A stretch of 64,000 nt of DNA from Bacillus sp. NTK034. GTDB taxonomy: Bacteria > Bacillota > Bacilli > Bacillales > Cytobacillaceae. Positions 1-7,459 of this stretch are shown here, one piece after another. How positions within the stretch are numbered: the first letter of the stretch is position 1; the number at the start of each line of letters is the position of its first letter. Location of the stretch: assembly GCF_017303275.1 (NCBI RefSeq), contig NZ_JAFKOJ010000008.1, positions 62,001-126,000 on the forward strand, in the 5' to 3' direction. Both the position numbers and the translations under genes were made by a program. The notes under the pieces were generated by a model. The model was not told where the DNA came from, did no database searches, and worked only from the letters and a program-made list of their open reading frames with translations.

Positions 1-731
1 TTCAAGAAGTTGCAGAAGGGCTATTGAAAGCGGTGGAGAATGGAGAAATTTCAGAAAAACGCATTGATTCATCAGTTGAACGAATCTTAACACTGAAAAT
101 AAAGCGGGGAATTATTAAAGAAGAGACACCACAGCCGATTGATGAAAAAATTGCAAACGCACTTGAGATTGTTGGATCAGAAGAACATAAACAAATAGAA
201 AAAGAAGCAGCTGAACGTTCAGTCACACTGGTAAAGAATGATAAAGATGTACTGCCGCTGCAATTATCTTCTGAAGATCATATTGTCGTTGTCGGCAATA
301 CGTATATTGCAGACTTAAAAAACGCAATCAGCAAGTTTCATGCAAACACAACGGTCATCCAGACCTCAAGCTATGCATTAACGGAAGAGCAGAAGCAGCT
401 AATCAGGAATGCCAGTGCTGTAATTGTTGGCTCCTATACGTTTAATGTATCAGGCCGCTCACCTGACAGCGCGCAGATGAAAATGGTTAATTCCATCGTC
501 GCTGAGTCAGAAGCCCCGGTTATTGCGGTTGGCATCCGTAACCCATATGACATCATGGCCTATCCGGAGGTTGATGCATACATTGCACAATACGGATTCA
601 GAGCTGCGAGCTTTGATGCATCTGCAGGTGTTGTTTTTGGCCAGGTTAATCCTTCAGGTAAATTGCCTGTAACAATTCCGGGTACAGATGGCAGTGTTTT
701 ATATGAATTTGGCCATGGATTGAGCTATTAG
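1..731 (+). CDS. nagZ: beta-N-acetylglucosaminidase NagZ-type (GH3), 3' part
   Basis: Partial gene entering from the left edge; the open frame runs from position 3 with no start needed. About 242 residues of the C-terminal part are present. The fragment opens with the end of a GH3 catalytic barrel (pattern AVENGEISEKRIDSSVERIL), followed by a GH3 C-terminal domain with SVTLVKND and the family-typical ending YEFGHGLSY. The family releases GlcNAc from muropeptides. Assignment to the two-domain Bacillus NagZ (YbbD) type rests on the next gene being namZ, its usual partner. The catalytic acid/base and nucleophile lie upstream of the window, so activity cannot be judged. A general GH3 beta-glucosidase is less likely given the neighbours. 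Confidence 0.85.
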   Translation, partial: QEVAEGLLKAVENGEISEKRIDSSVERILTLKIKRGIIKEETPQPIDEKIANALEIVGSEEHKQIEKEAAERSVTLVKNDKDVLPLQLSSEDHIVVVGNTYIADLKNAISKFHANTTVIQTSSYALTEEQKQLIRNASAVIVGSYTFNVSGRSPDSAQMKMVNSIVAESEAPVIAVGIRNPYDIMAYPEVDAYIAQYGFRAASFDASAGVVFGQVNPSGKLPVTIPGTDGSVLYEFGHGLSY

Positions 732-758
732 GCACACTGTTATTTTTGAAAAGGAAAG

Positions 759-800
759 GGTACGGGCAGCAGCCCCGGGGTTTTGCCCGTACCTCTTTCT
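759..800 (+). terminator. stem-loop terminator or attenuator between nagZ and namZ
   Basis: A perfect 10-bp stem (GGTACGGGCA with TGCCCGTACC) encloses a 15-nt loop and is followed only by a mixed TCTTTCTT tail. The weak T tract suggests incomplete termination, which could lower but not abolish namZ expression from upstream. Confidence 0.65.
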
Positions 801-821
801 TAACCAAGGAGGGAAAATATA

Positions 822-2081
822 ATGAAGAAATGGCTCATGGCATTTTTGACAATGATTCTCGTACTCTCTTCTTTAACTGTTGTGCTTGCAGATAACGGCA
901 ATGGAAAAGGAAAAGGCAAGAAAAAGAAATTCGAGCTTGGTGTTGAAGTTCTTTTAGATGATAAAAAGGATCTCATAGAAGGAAAAAGAGTTGGTTTAAT
1001 TACAAACCCTACTGGGGTCGACCAGAATTTAAACAGTATTGTCGATATTCTGCACAAAGATCCTGACGTGGAATTAACAGCTTTATATGGTCCGGAGCAT
1101 GGAGTCCGCGGAAGTGCACAGGCAGGAGAATACGTTGAGTATTATATAGATGAAAAGACAGGGCTTCCTGTTTACAGTTTATATGGAAAAACCAAGAAGC
1201 CTACACCTGAAATGCTGGAGAATATCGACGTGCTCCTGTTTGATATCCAGGATGTTGGAACACGTTTTTACACGTATATTTACACAATGGCATATGCGAT
1301 GGAAGCAGCAAAAGAAAACAATATCCCTTTCATCGTGCTGGACAGGCCAAATCCTCAAGGTGGAACAAAGGTTGAAGGGCCAGTGCTTGATATGAAGTAT
1401 TCCTCATTTGTGGGGAATTACCCGATCCCGCTCCGGCATGGGATGACTGTAGGTGAGCTGGCTGAATTATTCAATGAAGAGTTCGAAATTGGTGCAGATT
1501 TGACTGTTGTCAAAATGAATGGCTGGAAGCGCAATATGTATTACGATGACACCAGCCTTCCGTTTGTCATGCCGTCTCCTAATATGCCAACGCTGGATAC
1601 AGCTTTAGTATATCCGGGAGCTGCTTTGATTGAAGGGACGAATGTTTCTGAGGGACGTGGAACAACGAAGCCGTTTGAATTAATTGGTGCTCCATTTATC
1701 AATGCCGATGACCTGGCTGGACGTTTGAACAGTCTTAATCTTCCGGGGGTAACCTTTAGAGCTGCTTCGTTTACACCAAGCTTCTCTAAGCATGCAGGGC
1801 AGCTTTCCCATGGGATTCAAATTCATGTTACTCATCGCGATGCGTTCAAGCCTGTCGAGACAGGACTTCACATCGTGAAGGCGATCCATGATATGTATCC
1901 GGAAGACTTCGAATTCCGTGCAGAGAACAGTGCTGGAATTTCATTTTTTGACAACCTGATGGGCAATGGCTGGGTCCGTGAAGCCATTGAGGAAGGGAAG
2001 ACAGTTGAAGAAATTTCCTCCAAATGGCAGACCGAATTAAAACTATTCAAAAAGACACGTGAAGAATATTTACTCTATTAA
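822..2081 (+). CDS. namZ: exo-beta-N-acetylmuramidase NamZ (DUF1343), secreted
   Basis: 419 residues starting at ATG 822 behind AAGGAGGG. The N-terminus is a signal peptide (MKKW, hydrophobic core, VVLA-DNG cleavage region) followed by a short Lys/Gly-rich linker. The rest is a full-length DUF1343 protein with recognisable blocks YGPEHGVRG, DIQDVGTRFYTYIYTM, LDRPNPQGG and EGTNVSEGRGTTKPFE. The B. subtilis member YbbC/NamZ removes terminal MurNAc from glycan chains; nagZ immediately upstream removes GlcNAc, so together they digest wall fragments outside the membrane. I infer the same role here. A terminator follows at 2092-2128. Confidence 0.9.
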   Translation: MKKWLMAFLTMILVLSSLTVVLADNGNGKGKGKKKKFELGVEVLLDDKKDLIEGKRVGLITNPTGVDQNLNSIVDILHKDPDVELTALYGPEHGVRGSAQAGEYVEYYIDEKTGLPVYSLYGKTKKPTPEMLENIDVLLFDIQDVGTRFYTYIYTMAYAMEAAKENNIPFIVLDRPNPQGGTKVEGPVLDMKYSSFVGNYPIPLRHGMTVGELAELFNEEFEIGADLTVVKMNGWKRNMYYDDTSLPFVMPSPNMPTLDTALVYPGAALIEGTNVSEGRGTTKPFELIGAPFINADDLAGRLNSLNLPGVTFRAASFTPSFSKHAGQLSHGIQIHVTHRDAFKPVETGLHIVKAIHDMYPEDFEFRAENSAGISFFDNLMGNGWVREAIEEGKTVEEISSKWQTELKLFKKTREEYLLY

Positions 2082-2091
2082 ACTGGCAGGA

Positions 2092-2128
2092 AAGAACTTG
2101 GCGGCAAAATGCCCCAGGTTCTTTTTTT
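2092..2128 (+). terminator. terminator after namZ
   Basis: Stem AAGAACTTGG pairs with CCAGGTTCTT (one G-T pair) and is followed by seven T residues. Confidence 0.8.
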
Positions 2129-2228
2129 AATTATTAGGCGGGCCGGCATAATACTGATGGCGTCTGGTACTGAATGATAAAGCCTGTTCATAATATGTAA
2201 TAATCCATGCAGAAAGAGGTGTATAACA

Positions 2229-3608
2229 ATGTTGGGGTTTTTACAAAAGATTGGCAAGTCTTTAATGCTGCCGATTGCAGTCATGCCTGCAGCTGCACTT
2301 TTGTTAAGGTTGGGACAGGATGACCTATTAGGCATTCCGTTTATATCAGCAGCCGGGAATGCGGTCTTTGGACATTTGGCACTTTTGTTTGCCATAGGGA
2401 TTGCCATCGGTTTTTCTAAGGATGGCAGCGGGGCAGCTGCCCTTGCCGGCGCAGTGGGGTATTTTGTTCTGACTGAAGGTGCCGCAGCAATAAACGAAAC
2501 GGTCAATATGGGTGTTTTTGGTGGAATCATTTCCGGTATTATTGCAGGGCTATTATACAATAAATATCATGATATTAAGCTGCCGGAATGGCTTGGTTTC
2601 TTTGGAGGAAAACGGTTTGTGCCGATTATCACATCACTTGTTATGATTGTCATTGCATTTTTGTTCGGGTATGTGTGGCCGCCGGTCCAGGCAGGCATTA
2701 ATGGTGTGGGCGATTGGATTATTGGTGCAGGTGCTGCAGGTGTTGGAGTCTTCGGATTCTTGAACCGATTATTAATTCCTGTTGGGCTCCACCATATTTT
2801 GAACACGCTTGTCTGGTTTGAGTTTGGTGAGTTTACCAATGCAGCCGGGGATGTCATTAAAGGGGACTTATGGCGCTTCCTTGCTAAAGATCCATCAGCA
2901 GGAATTTTCATGACAGGGTTCTTCCCGATCATGATGTTTGGACTGCCGGGTGCTGCTTTTGCCATGGTTGCCACTGCTAGAAAGGAAAGAAGGAAAGCGG
3001 TTGCCGGGGCGATGGCAGGTCTAGCATTTACTTCCTTTCTGACCGGTATTACAGAGCCGATTGAATTCTTATTTATGTTTTTATCACCAGTTTTATATTT
3101 AATTCATGCTCTTTTAACAGGTCTGGCTATGTCCATCTCCTATGCCCTGGATATTCATCATGGTTTCGGGTTCTCTGCAGGCGCCCTGGATTACATCCTA
3201 AACTTCGGCATTGCCCAGAAGCCAGTGCTGCTTGCGGGAATAGGTCTCCTTTATGGTCTTCTGTATTTTGTGGTTTTCTATTTCCTGATCAAGAAACTGG
3301 ATTTAAAAACGCCGGGAAGGGAAGATGAAATTGAAGGTGAATTCCAAGATAATTATGCTGTTAAAGGCAATTATGCCGAAGCAGCAAATGCCTATTTGAT
3401 GGCTTTGGGCGGTATAGAAAATCTCGAAGAAATTGATAACTGCGTGACCCGTCTTCGTTTAAAGGTGAAAGATATAGCGCTGGTTGATGAAGGGCATTTA
3501 AAACAGATTGGGGCAAAAGGAGTAATAAAGCTCAGCAAAACCAGTCTGCAGGTAATAGTTGGAACGGATGTAGAGTTCCTTTCAAATGAAATGAAGAAGA
3601 AACTATAA
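2229..3608 (+). CDS. nagP: PTS N-acetylglucosamine-type transporter, EIICB
   Basis: 459 residues from ATG 2229 with AAAGAGGTG upstream. Residues 1 to about 355 form the multi-spanning EIIC domain of the glucose/GlcNAc family, with LPIAVMPAAALLLRLGQ near the N-terminus and the substrate loop GITEPIEFLFMF. A linker leads to a C-terminal EIIB domain with the phosphocysteine in NCVTRLRL (Cys405). No EIIA domain is fused, so EIIA must come from another protein. The EIIC-EIIB order and sequence resemble NagP rather than MurP (EIIB first), which usually accompanies nagZ/namZ in Bacillus. Likely role: uptake and phosphorylation of GlcNAc freed by NagZ. Sugar specificity is inferred from family resemblance. 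Confidence 0.82.
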   Translation: MLGFLQKIGKSLMLPIAVMPAAALLLRLGQDDLLGIPFISAAGNAVFGHLALLFAIGIAIGFSKDGSGAAALAGAVGYFVLTEGAAAINETVNMGVFGGIISGIIAGLLYNKYHDIKLPEWLGFFGGKRFVPIITSLVMIVIAFLFGYVWPPVQAGINGVGDWIIGAGAAGVGVFGFLNRLLIPVGLHHILNTLVWFEFGEFTNAAGDVIKGDLWRFLAKDPSAGIFMTGFFPIMMFGLPGAAFAMVATARKERRKAVAGAMAGLAFTSFLTGITEPIEFLFMFLSPVLYLIHALLTGLAMSISYALDIHHGFGFSAGALDYILNFGIAQKPVLLAGIGLLYGLLYFVVFYFLIKKLDLKTPGREDEIEGEFQDNYAVKGNYAEAANAYLMALGGIENLEEIDNCVTRLRLKVKDIALVDEGHLKQIGAKGVIKLSKTSLQVIVGTDVEFLSNEMKKKL

Positions 3609-3615
3609 AATTTGT

Positions 3616-3646
3616 AATCTGGCTCTGTTGAAGGGCCGGATTTTTT
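3616..3646 (+). terminator. terminator after the PTS gene
   Basis: Stem AATCTGGCTCT / AGGGCCGGATT with G-T pairs, then a run of T. Confidence 0.75.
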
Positions 3647-3783
3647 ATTCTCGTATGGTGGTGACTGGACAAGAGCCAATTTTTGCTGGCTCGGGATGTT
3701 TGTTTAAGCATGTCCATATTTGGAACATACGATAACAGCGTAAGGGTACCCTTATTAATTGAATAAAAAGGGGGGATATCACT

Positions 3784-3924
3784 ATGGTAGGACCATTAAC
3801 GGGGTTAATTGTGTTTGCTTTAGCATTCTTATTGCTTTTAGCAAGCATTTTCGCACCGAGATTGACAGGGAAAATTAGAGATGCAATTTGTCGGCTTTTA
3901 GAATGTCAAGCTCCTTGCGCATAA
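3784..3924 (+). CDS. 46-residue membrane peptide with C-terminal cysteines
   Basis: ATG 3784 sits about 8 nt behind an AAAAGGGGGG ribosome site and reads 46 codons to TAA. Residues 5-25 form one hydrophobic helix (TGLIVFALAFLLLLASIF), followed by a basic stretch (RLTGKIRDA) and a Cys-rich tail CRLLECQAPCA with three cysteines. A terminator follows closely (3953-3980), and a perfect 14-bp palindrome TAAGGGTACCCTTA lies 29 nt upstream, so this looks like a complete one-gene transcription unit. I do not recognise the family. Single-pass topology with a cytoplasmic or external Cys tail is an inference. Confidence 0.6.
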   Translation: MVGPLTGLIVFALAFLLLLASIFAPRLTGKIRDAICRLLECQAPCA

Positions 3925-3952
3925 TAATATAAAAGAATTTGAGTCCGTTTGA

Positions 3953-3980
3953 AACCCTGGTGAACGTCCAGGGTTTTTTA
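3953..3980 (+). terminator. terminator after small peptide gene
   Basis: Perfect 8-bp stem AACCCTGG / CCAGGGTT with a 7-nt loop and a T tail. Confidence 0.8.
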
Positions 3981-4081
3981 AATTGGTGTCCCTCAATTTC
4001 TGCTTTTACTGTATGTTTGTCCATTCCACTTATTGAGATTATACATAGTATAGGATAGAAACTAAGAAAGGCGGTCTGATT

Positions 4082-4489
4082 ATGGTTGATAATAATGAAG
4101 GGAAAGGTGCATTAGAGGATTCGGAAAATCTGGAAAAGCTAGCTGCTAAACTGCTGAAAGACCAGACTATAGATTTTACTTCATTATTCAGTTTGGCCAG
4201 TAAAATAATTCAAGATGATTCTATAATGAATCTGTCAGAAGGTTTAAGAGAGATGCAAGAGGATGATGCAGTAAGTGAAGAGAATATCGAACTTGAAGAT
4301 ATAGAAGCATTAAGGAAACAAATGGCATCAATGAAAGCTGACCTGATTTTTATGAAAAGAGAGATAAGTGAATTAAAGGAACAAAATGCATCGCTAATAG
4401 GCATTTATATGAGGTTAATAAAAGCTGCAAATCAAGACTTTAAAAAAGGTGTCGGGCTTATTGCAGAAATAAGCAAGTTATTAAAATAA
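4082..4489 (+). CDS. hypothetical acidic coiled-coil protein
   Basis: 135 residues from ATG 4082 with AAAGGCGG about 8 nt upstream. The sequence is rich in Glu, Asp, Lys and Leu, without signal peptide or membrane span. Residues about 85-115 (IEALRKQMASMKADLIFMKREIS region) have heptad spacing typical of a coiled coil, and the C-terminal 25 residues form a basic amphipathic helix. It stands alone between two terminators. Family not recognised; it may be a sporulation-associated or scaffolding protein of Bacillaceae, but nothing in the sequence proves this. Confidence 0.6.
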   Translation: MVDNNEGKGALEDSENLEKLAAKLLKDQTIDFTSLFSLASKIIQDDSIMNLSEGLREMQEDDAVSEENIELEDIEALRKQMASMKADLIFMKREISELKEQNASLIGIYMRLIKAANQDFKKGVGLIAEISKLLK

Positions 4490-4496
4490 GGACTTA

Positions 4497-4527
4497 AAGC
4501 ATTGCTTTGACGAGTAATGCTTTTTTA
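4497..4527 (+). terminator. terminator after coiled-coil gene
   Basis: Stem AAGCATT / AATGCTT with a T6 tail. The following 200 bases up to the nitrilase gene are AT-rich and contain no other feature I can support. Confidence 0.65.
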
Positions 4528-4735
4528 ATATTTTATTTTATTTCCAATTCGGACTATTAGTCTATTAGCTGGAGCTAAAAAAATCGTAAAAGTATTGTTT
4601 GTTATCTTAAATAGTATTAATTAAAAAATTTCGCATTCCGATAAAAAAGTATTGTGCAATGAAGGAAAATCATTGATAATCTTTTAAAGATAGAGTGATA
4701 CTCATCTATACATTTTTCTGATGAGGGGGAGTACA

Positions 4736-5611
4736 TTGAAAATTCGTGTATCCGCTGTGCAGTATCATCTGCACACCATTCGTTCATTTGAAGAGTTTGC
4801 CATGCAATGTGAGCATTACATTAAAACTGCCCAGGAGTTCGGAACGGAGTTTGTCTTATTTCCTGAATTTTTTACCACACAGCTTTTGTCCATTGGAAGT
4901 GAGCAGGGAACAAGTCTGACGATTAACGAACTGCCTGGTTTCACCGATCAGTATAAAACGCTATTTTCCAATTTTGCTAAAGATACAAAAATGCATATTA
5001 TCGGCGGTACACACGTTATTAACAAAGATGGCCGTCTTTATAATGTCGCTCATTTATTTTATCCGGATGGCCGGGTTGAAGAACAGGCAAAACTGCATAT
5101 CACTCCTACTGAAGTCCATGAGTGGAATATGTCGCCTGGCGAAGGCCTCCGTGTATTTAATACAGATAAAGGCAGAATAGCCATCCTGACATGCTATGAC
5201 ATTGAGTTTCCGGAAATCGTCCGTATGGCTAAAGCAAAAGGAGCAGATGTTATTTTCTGTCCTTCCTGCACGGATGACCGGCATGGTTTCCACCGTGTCC
5301 GTTATACAAGCCATGCTAGAGCTATTGAGAATCAGGTTTATGTTGTGGTCACAGGAACAATTGGTTCCCTGCCTACTGTCGACTTTATGCGTGCCAATTT
5401 CGGCCAGGCAGCTGTCATTACACCAAATGATATTCCATTTCCGCCAAAGGGGATTATGGTGGAAGGCGAGTTGAATGACGATATGATTGTGACTGCCGAT
5501 CTTGACCTTAGCCTTTTATATGAAGTCCGCGAACGAGGCTCTGTTACGACTTGGCGCGACCGCAGAACAGATCTGTATGTAGACTGGGAAAAAGAAAATA
5601 TCGAAGGCTGA
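4736..5611 (+). CDS. nitrilase-superfamily carbon-nitrogen hydrolase
   Basis: 291 residues when started at TTG 4736, which lies 5 nt behind GAGGGGGAG; the in-frame ATG at 4721 overlaps that ribosome site and is less likely. The CN-hydrolase triad is visible: Glu44 (FPEFF), Lys119 (AKLH) and Cys153 (LTCYDIEFPE), so the enzyme should be active on an amide or nitrile-type C-N bond. The gene is followed after 3 nt by a GNAT gene. In Bacillus YhcX and related proteins a GNAT domain and this type of hydrolase are one polypeptide, so the pair here looks like a split version. The substrate is unknown. Confidence 0.85.
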   Translation: MKIRVSAVQYHLHTIRSFEEFAMQCEHYIKTAQEFGTEFVLFPEFFTTQLLSIGSEQGTSLTINELPGFTDQYKTLFSNFAKDTKMHIIGGTHVINKDGRLYNVAHLFYPDGRVEEQAKLHITPTEVHEWNMSPGEGLRVFNTDKGRIAILTCYDIEFPEIVRMAKAKGADVIFCPSCTDDRHGFHRVRYTSHARAIENQVYVVVTGTIGSLPTVDFMRANFGQAAVITPNDIPFPPKGIMVEGELNDDMIVTADLDLSLLYEVRERGSVTTWRDRRTDLYVDWEKENIEG

Positions 5612-5614
5612 AAT

Positions 5615-6283
5615 ATGTCATATAGAAGCGAATTTTATGTGTTTGACGGGGATAAGCCGGTTCCGGCTGTAATCAGGAATTATAGTAAAGCGGATTTTGA
5701 TCAGTTAATTGACATTCAGGCAGAATGCTTTCCGCCCCCTTTTCCTTCAGATTTATGGTGGAATAAGGAGCAATTGACTAACCATGTGGAGCTCTTTCCG
5801 GATGGTGCACTTTGCATCGAAGTTGAAGGAGTATTAGCAGGGTCTTTAACCGGGCTGATTGTTGATTTTGACCCTTCACACCCGGAGCATACATGGGAAG
5901 AAATAACAGACAGCGGCTATATTCGCAATCATAGTCCTCAAGGCAACACATTATATATTGTTGATATAAGTGTCCGCCCCAAGTTCCGAAAACTTGGGCT
6001 GGGCAAATTAATGATGCAGGCTATGTATCAGGTTGTCATAAACTTAGGTCTCGATCGCTTGCTTGGTGGGGGGCGGATGCCAGGCTACCATAAATTTGCC
6101 CATGAATTGTCTGCCCAGGAATATCTTCAGCAATTGATCAATGGGAAAAAGAAAGATCCGGTTATCACTTTTTTGCTGAGGTGCGGCCGAACTCCGCTCA
6201 CTGTTGCAGAAAATTATTTAGAAGATGAAGAGTCACTTAATTACGGTGCCTTAATGGAGTGGAAGAATCCATTTAAAGTATAA
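5615..6283 (+). CDS. GNAT acetyltransferase, partner of the nitrilase
   Basis: 222 residues, ATG 5615 three bases after the nitrilase stop, so translation is probably coupled. The GNAT core includes VDISVRPKFRKLGLGKLMM, containing the acetyl-CoA loop (R/Q-x-x-G-x-G/A variant), followed by GGGRMPGYHKFA and the C-terminal YGALMEWKNPF. These last blocks are characteristic of the GNAT half of bifunctional GNAT/carbon-nitrogen hydrolase proteins. I infer that this protein and the upstream hydrolase act on the same small molecule or form a complex. Substrate unknown. Confidence 0.8.
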   Translation: MSYRSEFYVFDGDKPVPAVIRNYSKADFDQLIDIQAECFPPPFPSDLWWNKEQLTNHVELFPDGALCIEVEGVLAGSLTGLIVDFDPSHPEHTWEEITDSGYIRNHSPQGNTLYIVDISVRPKFRKLGLGKLMMQAMYQVVINLGLDRLLGGGRMPGYHKFAHELSAQEYLQQLINGKKKDPVITFLLRCGRTPLTVAENYLEDEESLNYGALMEWKNPFKV

Positions 6284-6303
6284 GCGGCAAAGGAGATAGT
6301 ACA

Positions 6304-6975
6304 TTGGAATATATCAGAATTACGAGTATTCATGATCCGCTCTTTGTTAAAATGCATGAGTTAATGAAAGAAGTCTTTCCTCCTGAAGAAGTACTTGAGT
6401 TTGAACTATGGAAGGAACCTCTTGAAGATTCGGGAATTCGTGTGTTTGCGGCTGTTCATGAAGGTGATGTGGTTGGTGCTACCGAATATCGCTACTATCC
6501 GGAATGGAATATTGCCATGACTGATTTTACCATCATTGGCCGTCAGGGACTAAGCATTGGCCGTTTCCTTGCAGGAAATCGATCCAAGGATCTGACGGAA
6601 CTTGCCCGCCAAAACGGTAAAGAGCTATTTGGCATGTTTGCAGAAATTTATGATCCTTATGGGATTGAAGACCATGAATTTGGCGGTGCCAAGCCAATGA
6701 ACCCATTCGTCCGCCGTGAGGTTTTGTCTCATATGGGCTATCAAAAGCTTGATTTTCCTTATCTTCATCCTTCCTGGAAAAATGATGGGGAAGCAGTTAA
6801 AGGACTTGATTTTTGCTTCATGCCAGCTGATGAAGAAATCACAGAAATTCATGCTGAATTAGTCATTAATTTCTTAACAGAATATTATTCTGTTTTATCT
6901 GCTAAACCGCAGGATTGGTATACAATGATAGAGCAGTTAAAAGAGAAGGAATATATTTCCCTATTGCCTTTATAA
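6304..6975 (+). CDS. GNAT-like acyltransferase, third gene of the operon
   Basis: 223 residues from TTG 6304 behind AAAGGAGA. It has a weak acyl-CoA N-acyltransferase look (EYIRITSIHDPLFVKMHELM, then AAVHEGDVVGATEYRYYP) but lacks an obvious R-x-x-G-x-G loop, so it may be a diverged or non-acetyl-CoA member. It lies 20 nt after the preceding GNAT gene and ends at a terminator, completing a three-gene unit with the nitrilase. Function is inferred only from context. Confidence 0.65.
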   Translation: MEYIRITSIHDPLFVKMHELMKEVFPPEEVLEFELWKEPLEDSGIRVFAAVHEGDVVGATEYRYYPEWNIAMTDFTIIGRQGLSIGRFLAGNRSKDLTELARQNGKELFGMFAEIYDPYGIEDHEFGGAKPMNPFVRREVLSHMGYQKLDFPYLHPSWKNDGEAVKGLDFCFMPADEEITEIHAELVINFLTEYYSVLSAKPQDWYTMIEQLKEKEYISLLPL

Positions 6976-6980
6976 TCTGC

Positions 6981-7012
6981 AAAAAGCCCTAATACTTAAG
7001 GGCTTTTTATTT
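6981..7012 (+). terminator. terminator of the nitrilase/GNAT operon
   Basis: Perfect stem AAAAAGCCCT / AGGGCTTTTT with an interrupted T tail. Confidence 0.85.
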
Positions 7013-7084
7013 TTATGTTTAGAGGGGAAACGAAAAAGGGAATGAATATAATAGTAATGTTCAACCGAAAAGAGGGATCTGTTC

Positions 7085-7192
7085 ATGGCCGTAAAGAGAT
7101 TAATAAAAGCGTTTATTGCAAAGAAAGGTGTTTCGCTTGTGAAAAAATATGTTGTCCCTGCTGTTAAAAGGAAGCTGAAAAACAGAAGATAA
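7085..7192 (+). CDS. 35-residue highly basic peptide
   Basis: ATG 7085 lies 8 nt behind AGAGGG and encodes 35 residues with 13 Lys/Arg and no acidic residue. The first 31 residues alternate hydrophobic and basic positions (KRLIKAFIAKKG, then SLVKKYVVPAV), so an amphipathic helix is expected. A TATAAT at 7047-7052 could be its -10, and a terminator follows 7 nt after the stop. I do not recognise it. It could be a membrane-active peptide, a small nucleic-acid-binding protein, or a chance ORF; the tight promoter-ORF-terminator layout favours a real gene. Confidence 0.5.
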   Translation: MAVKRLIKAFIAKKGVSLVKKYVVPAVKRKLKNRR

Positions 7193-7198
7193 ATTTAG

Positions 7199-7227
7199 GC
7201 ATCTTCCATTGGAAGGTGCATTTTTTT
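7199..7227 (+). terminator. terminator after basic peptide gene
   Basis: Stem GCATCTTCC / GGAAGGTGC (one G-T pair), then seven T. Bases 7228-7459 are AT-rich leader of the next gene with no further feature identified. Confidence 0.75.
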
Positions 7228-7459
7228 GGGACAAAAGAAATGCGGAATAATCTGAAATTAAATAGTGTAAATCTCATATGCTAAACATTTTTATAGTTAC
7301 ATAGGATGAAGGAGGACATGTATTATTTTGTAGAAATTTTAGGAAATCTGGGTGATGTATAAAATTCTGAATTTTCTTTACTATAAAAATGCAGTATTTC
7401 GGGACACTTAAATCTTAGAGTGCCGACTACATACAGCATTATATTAAGGGGGAGTCCAT

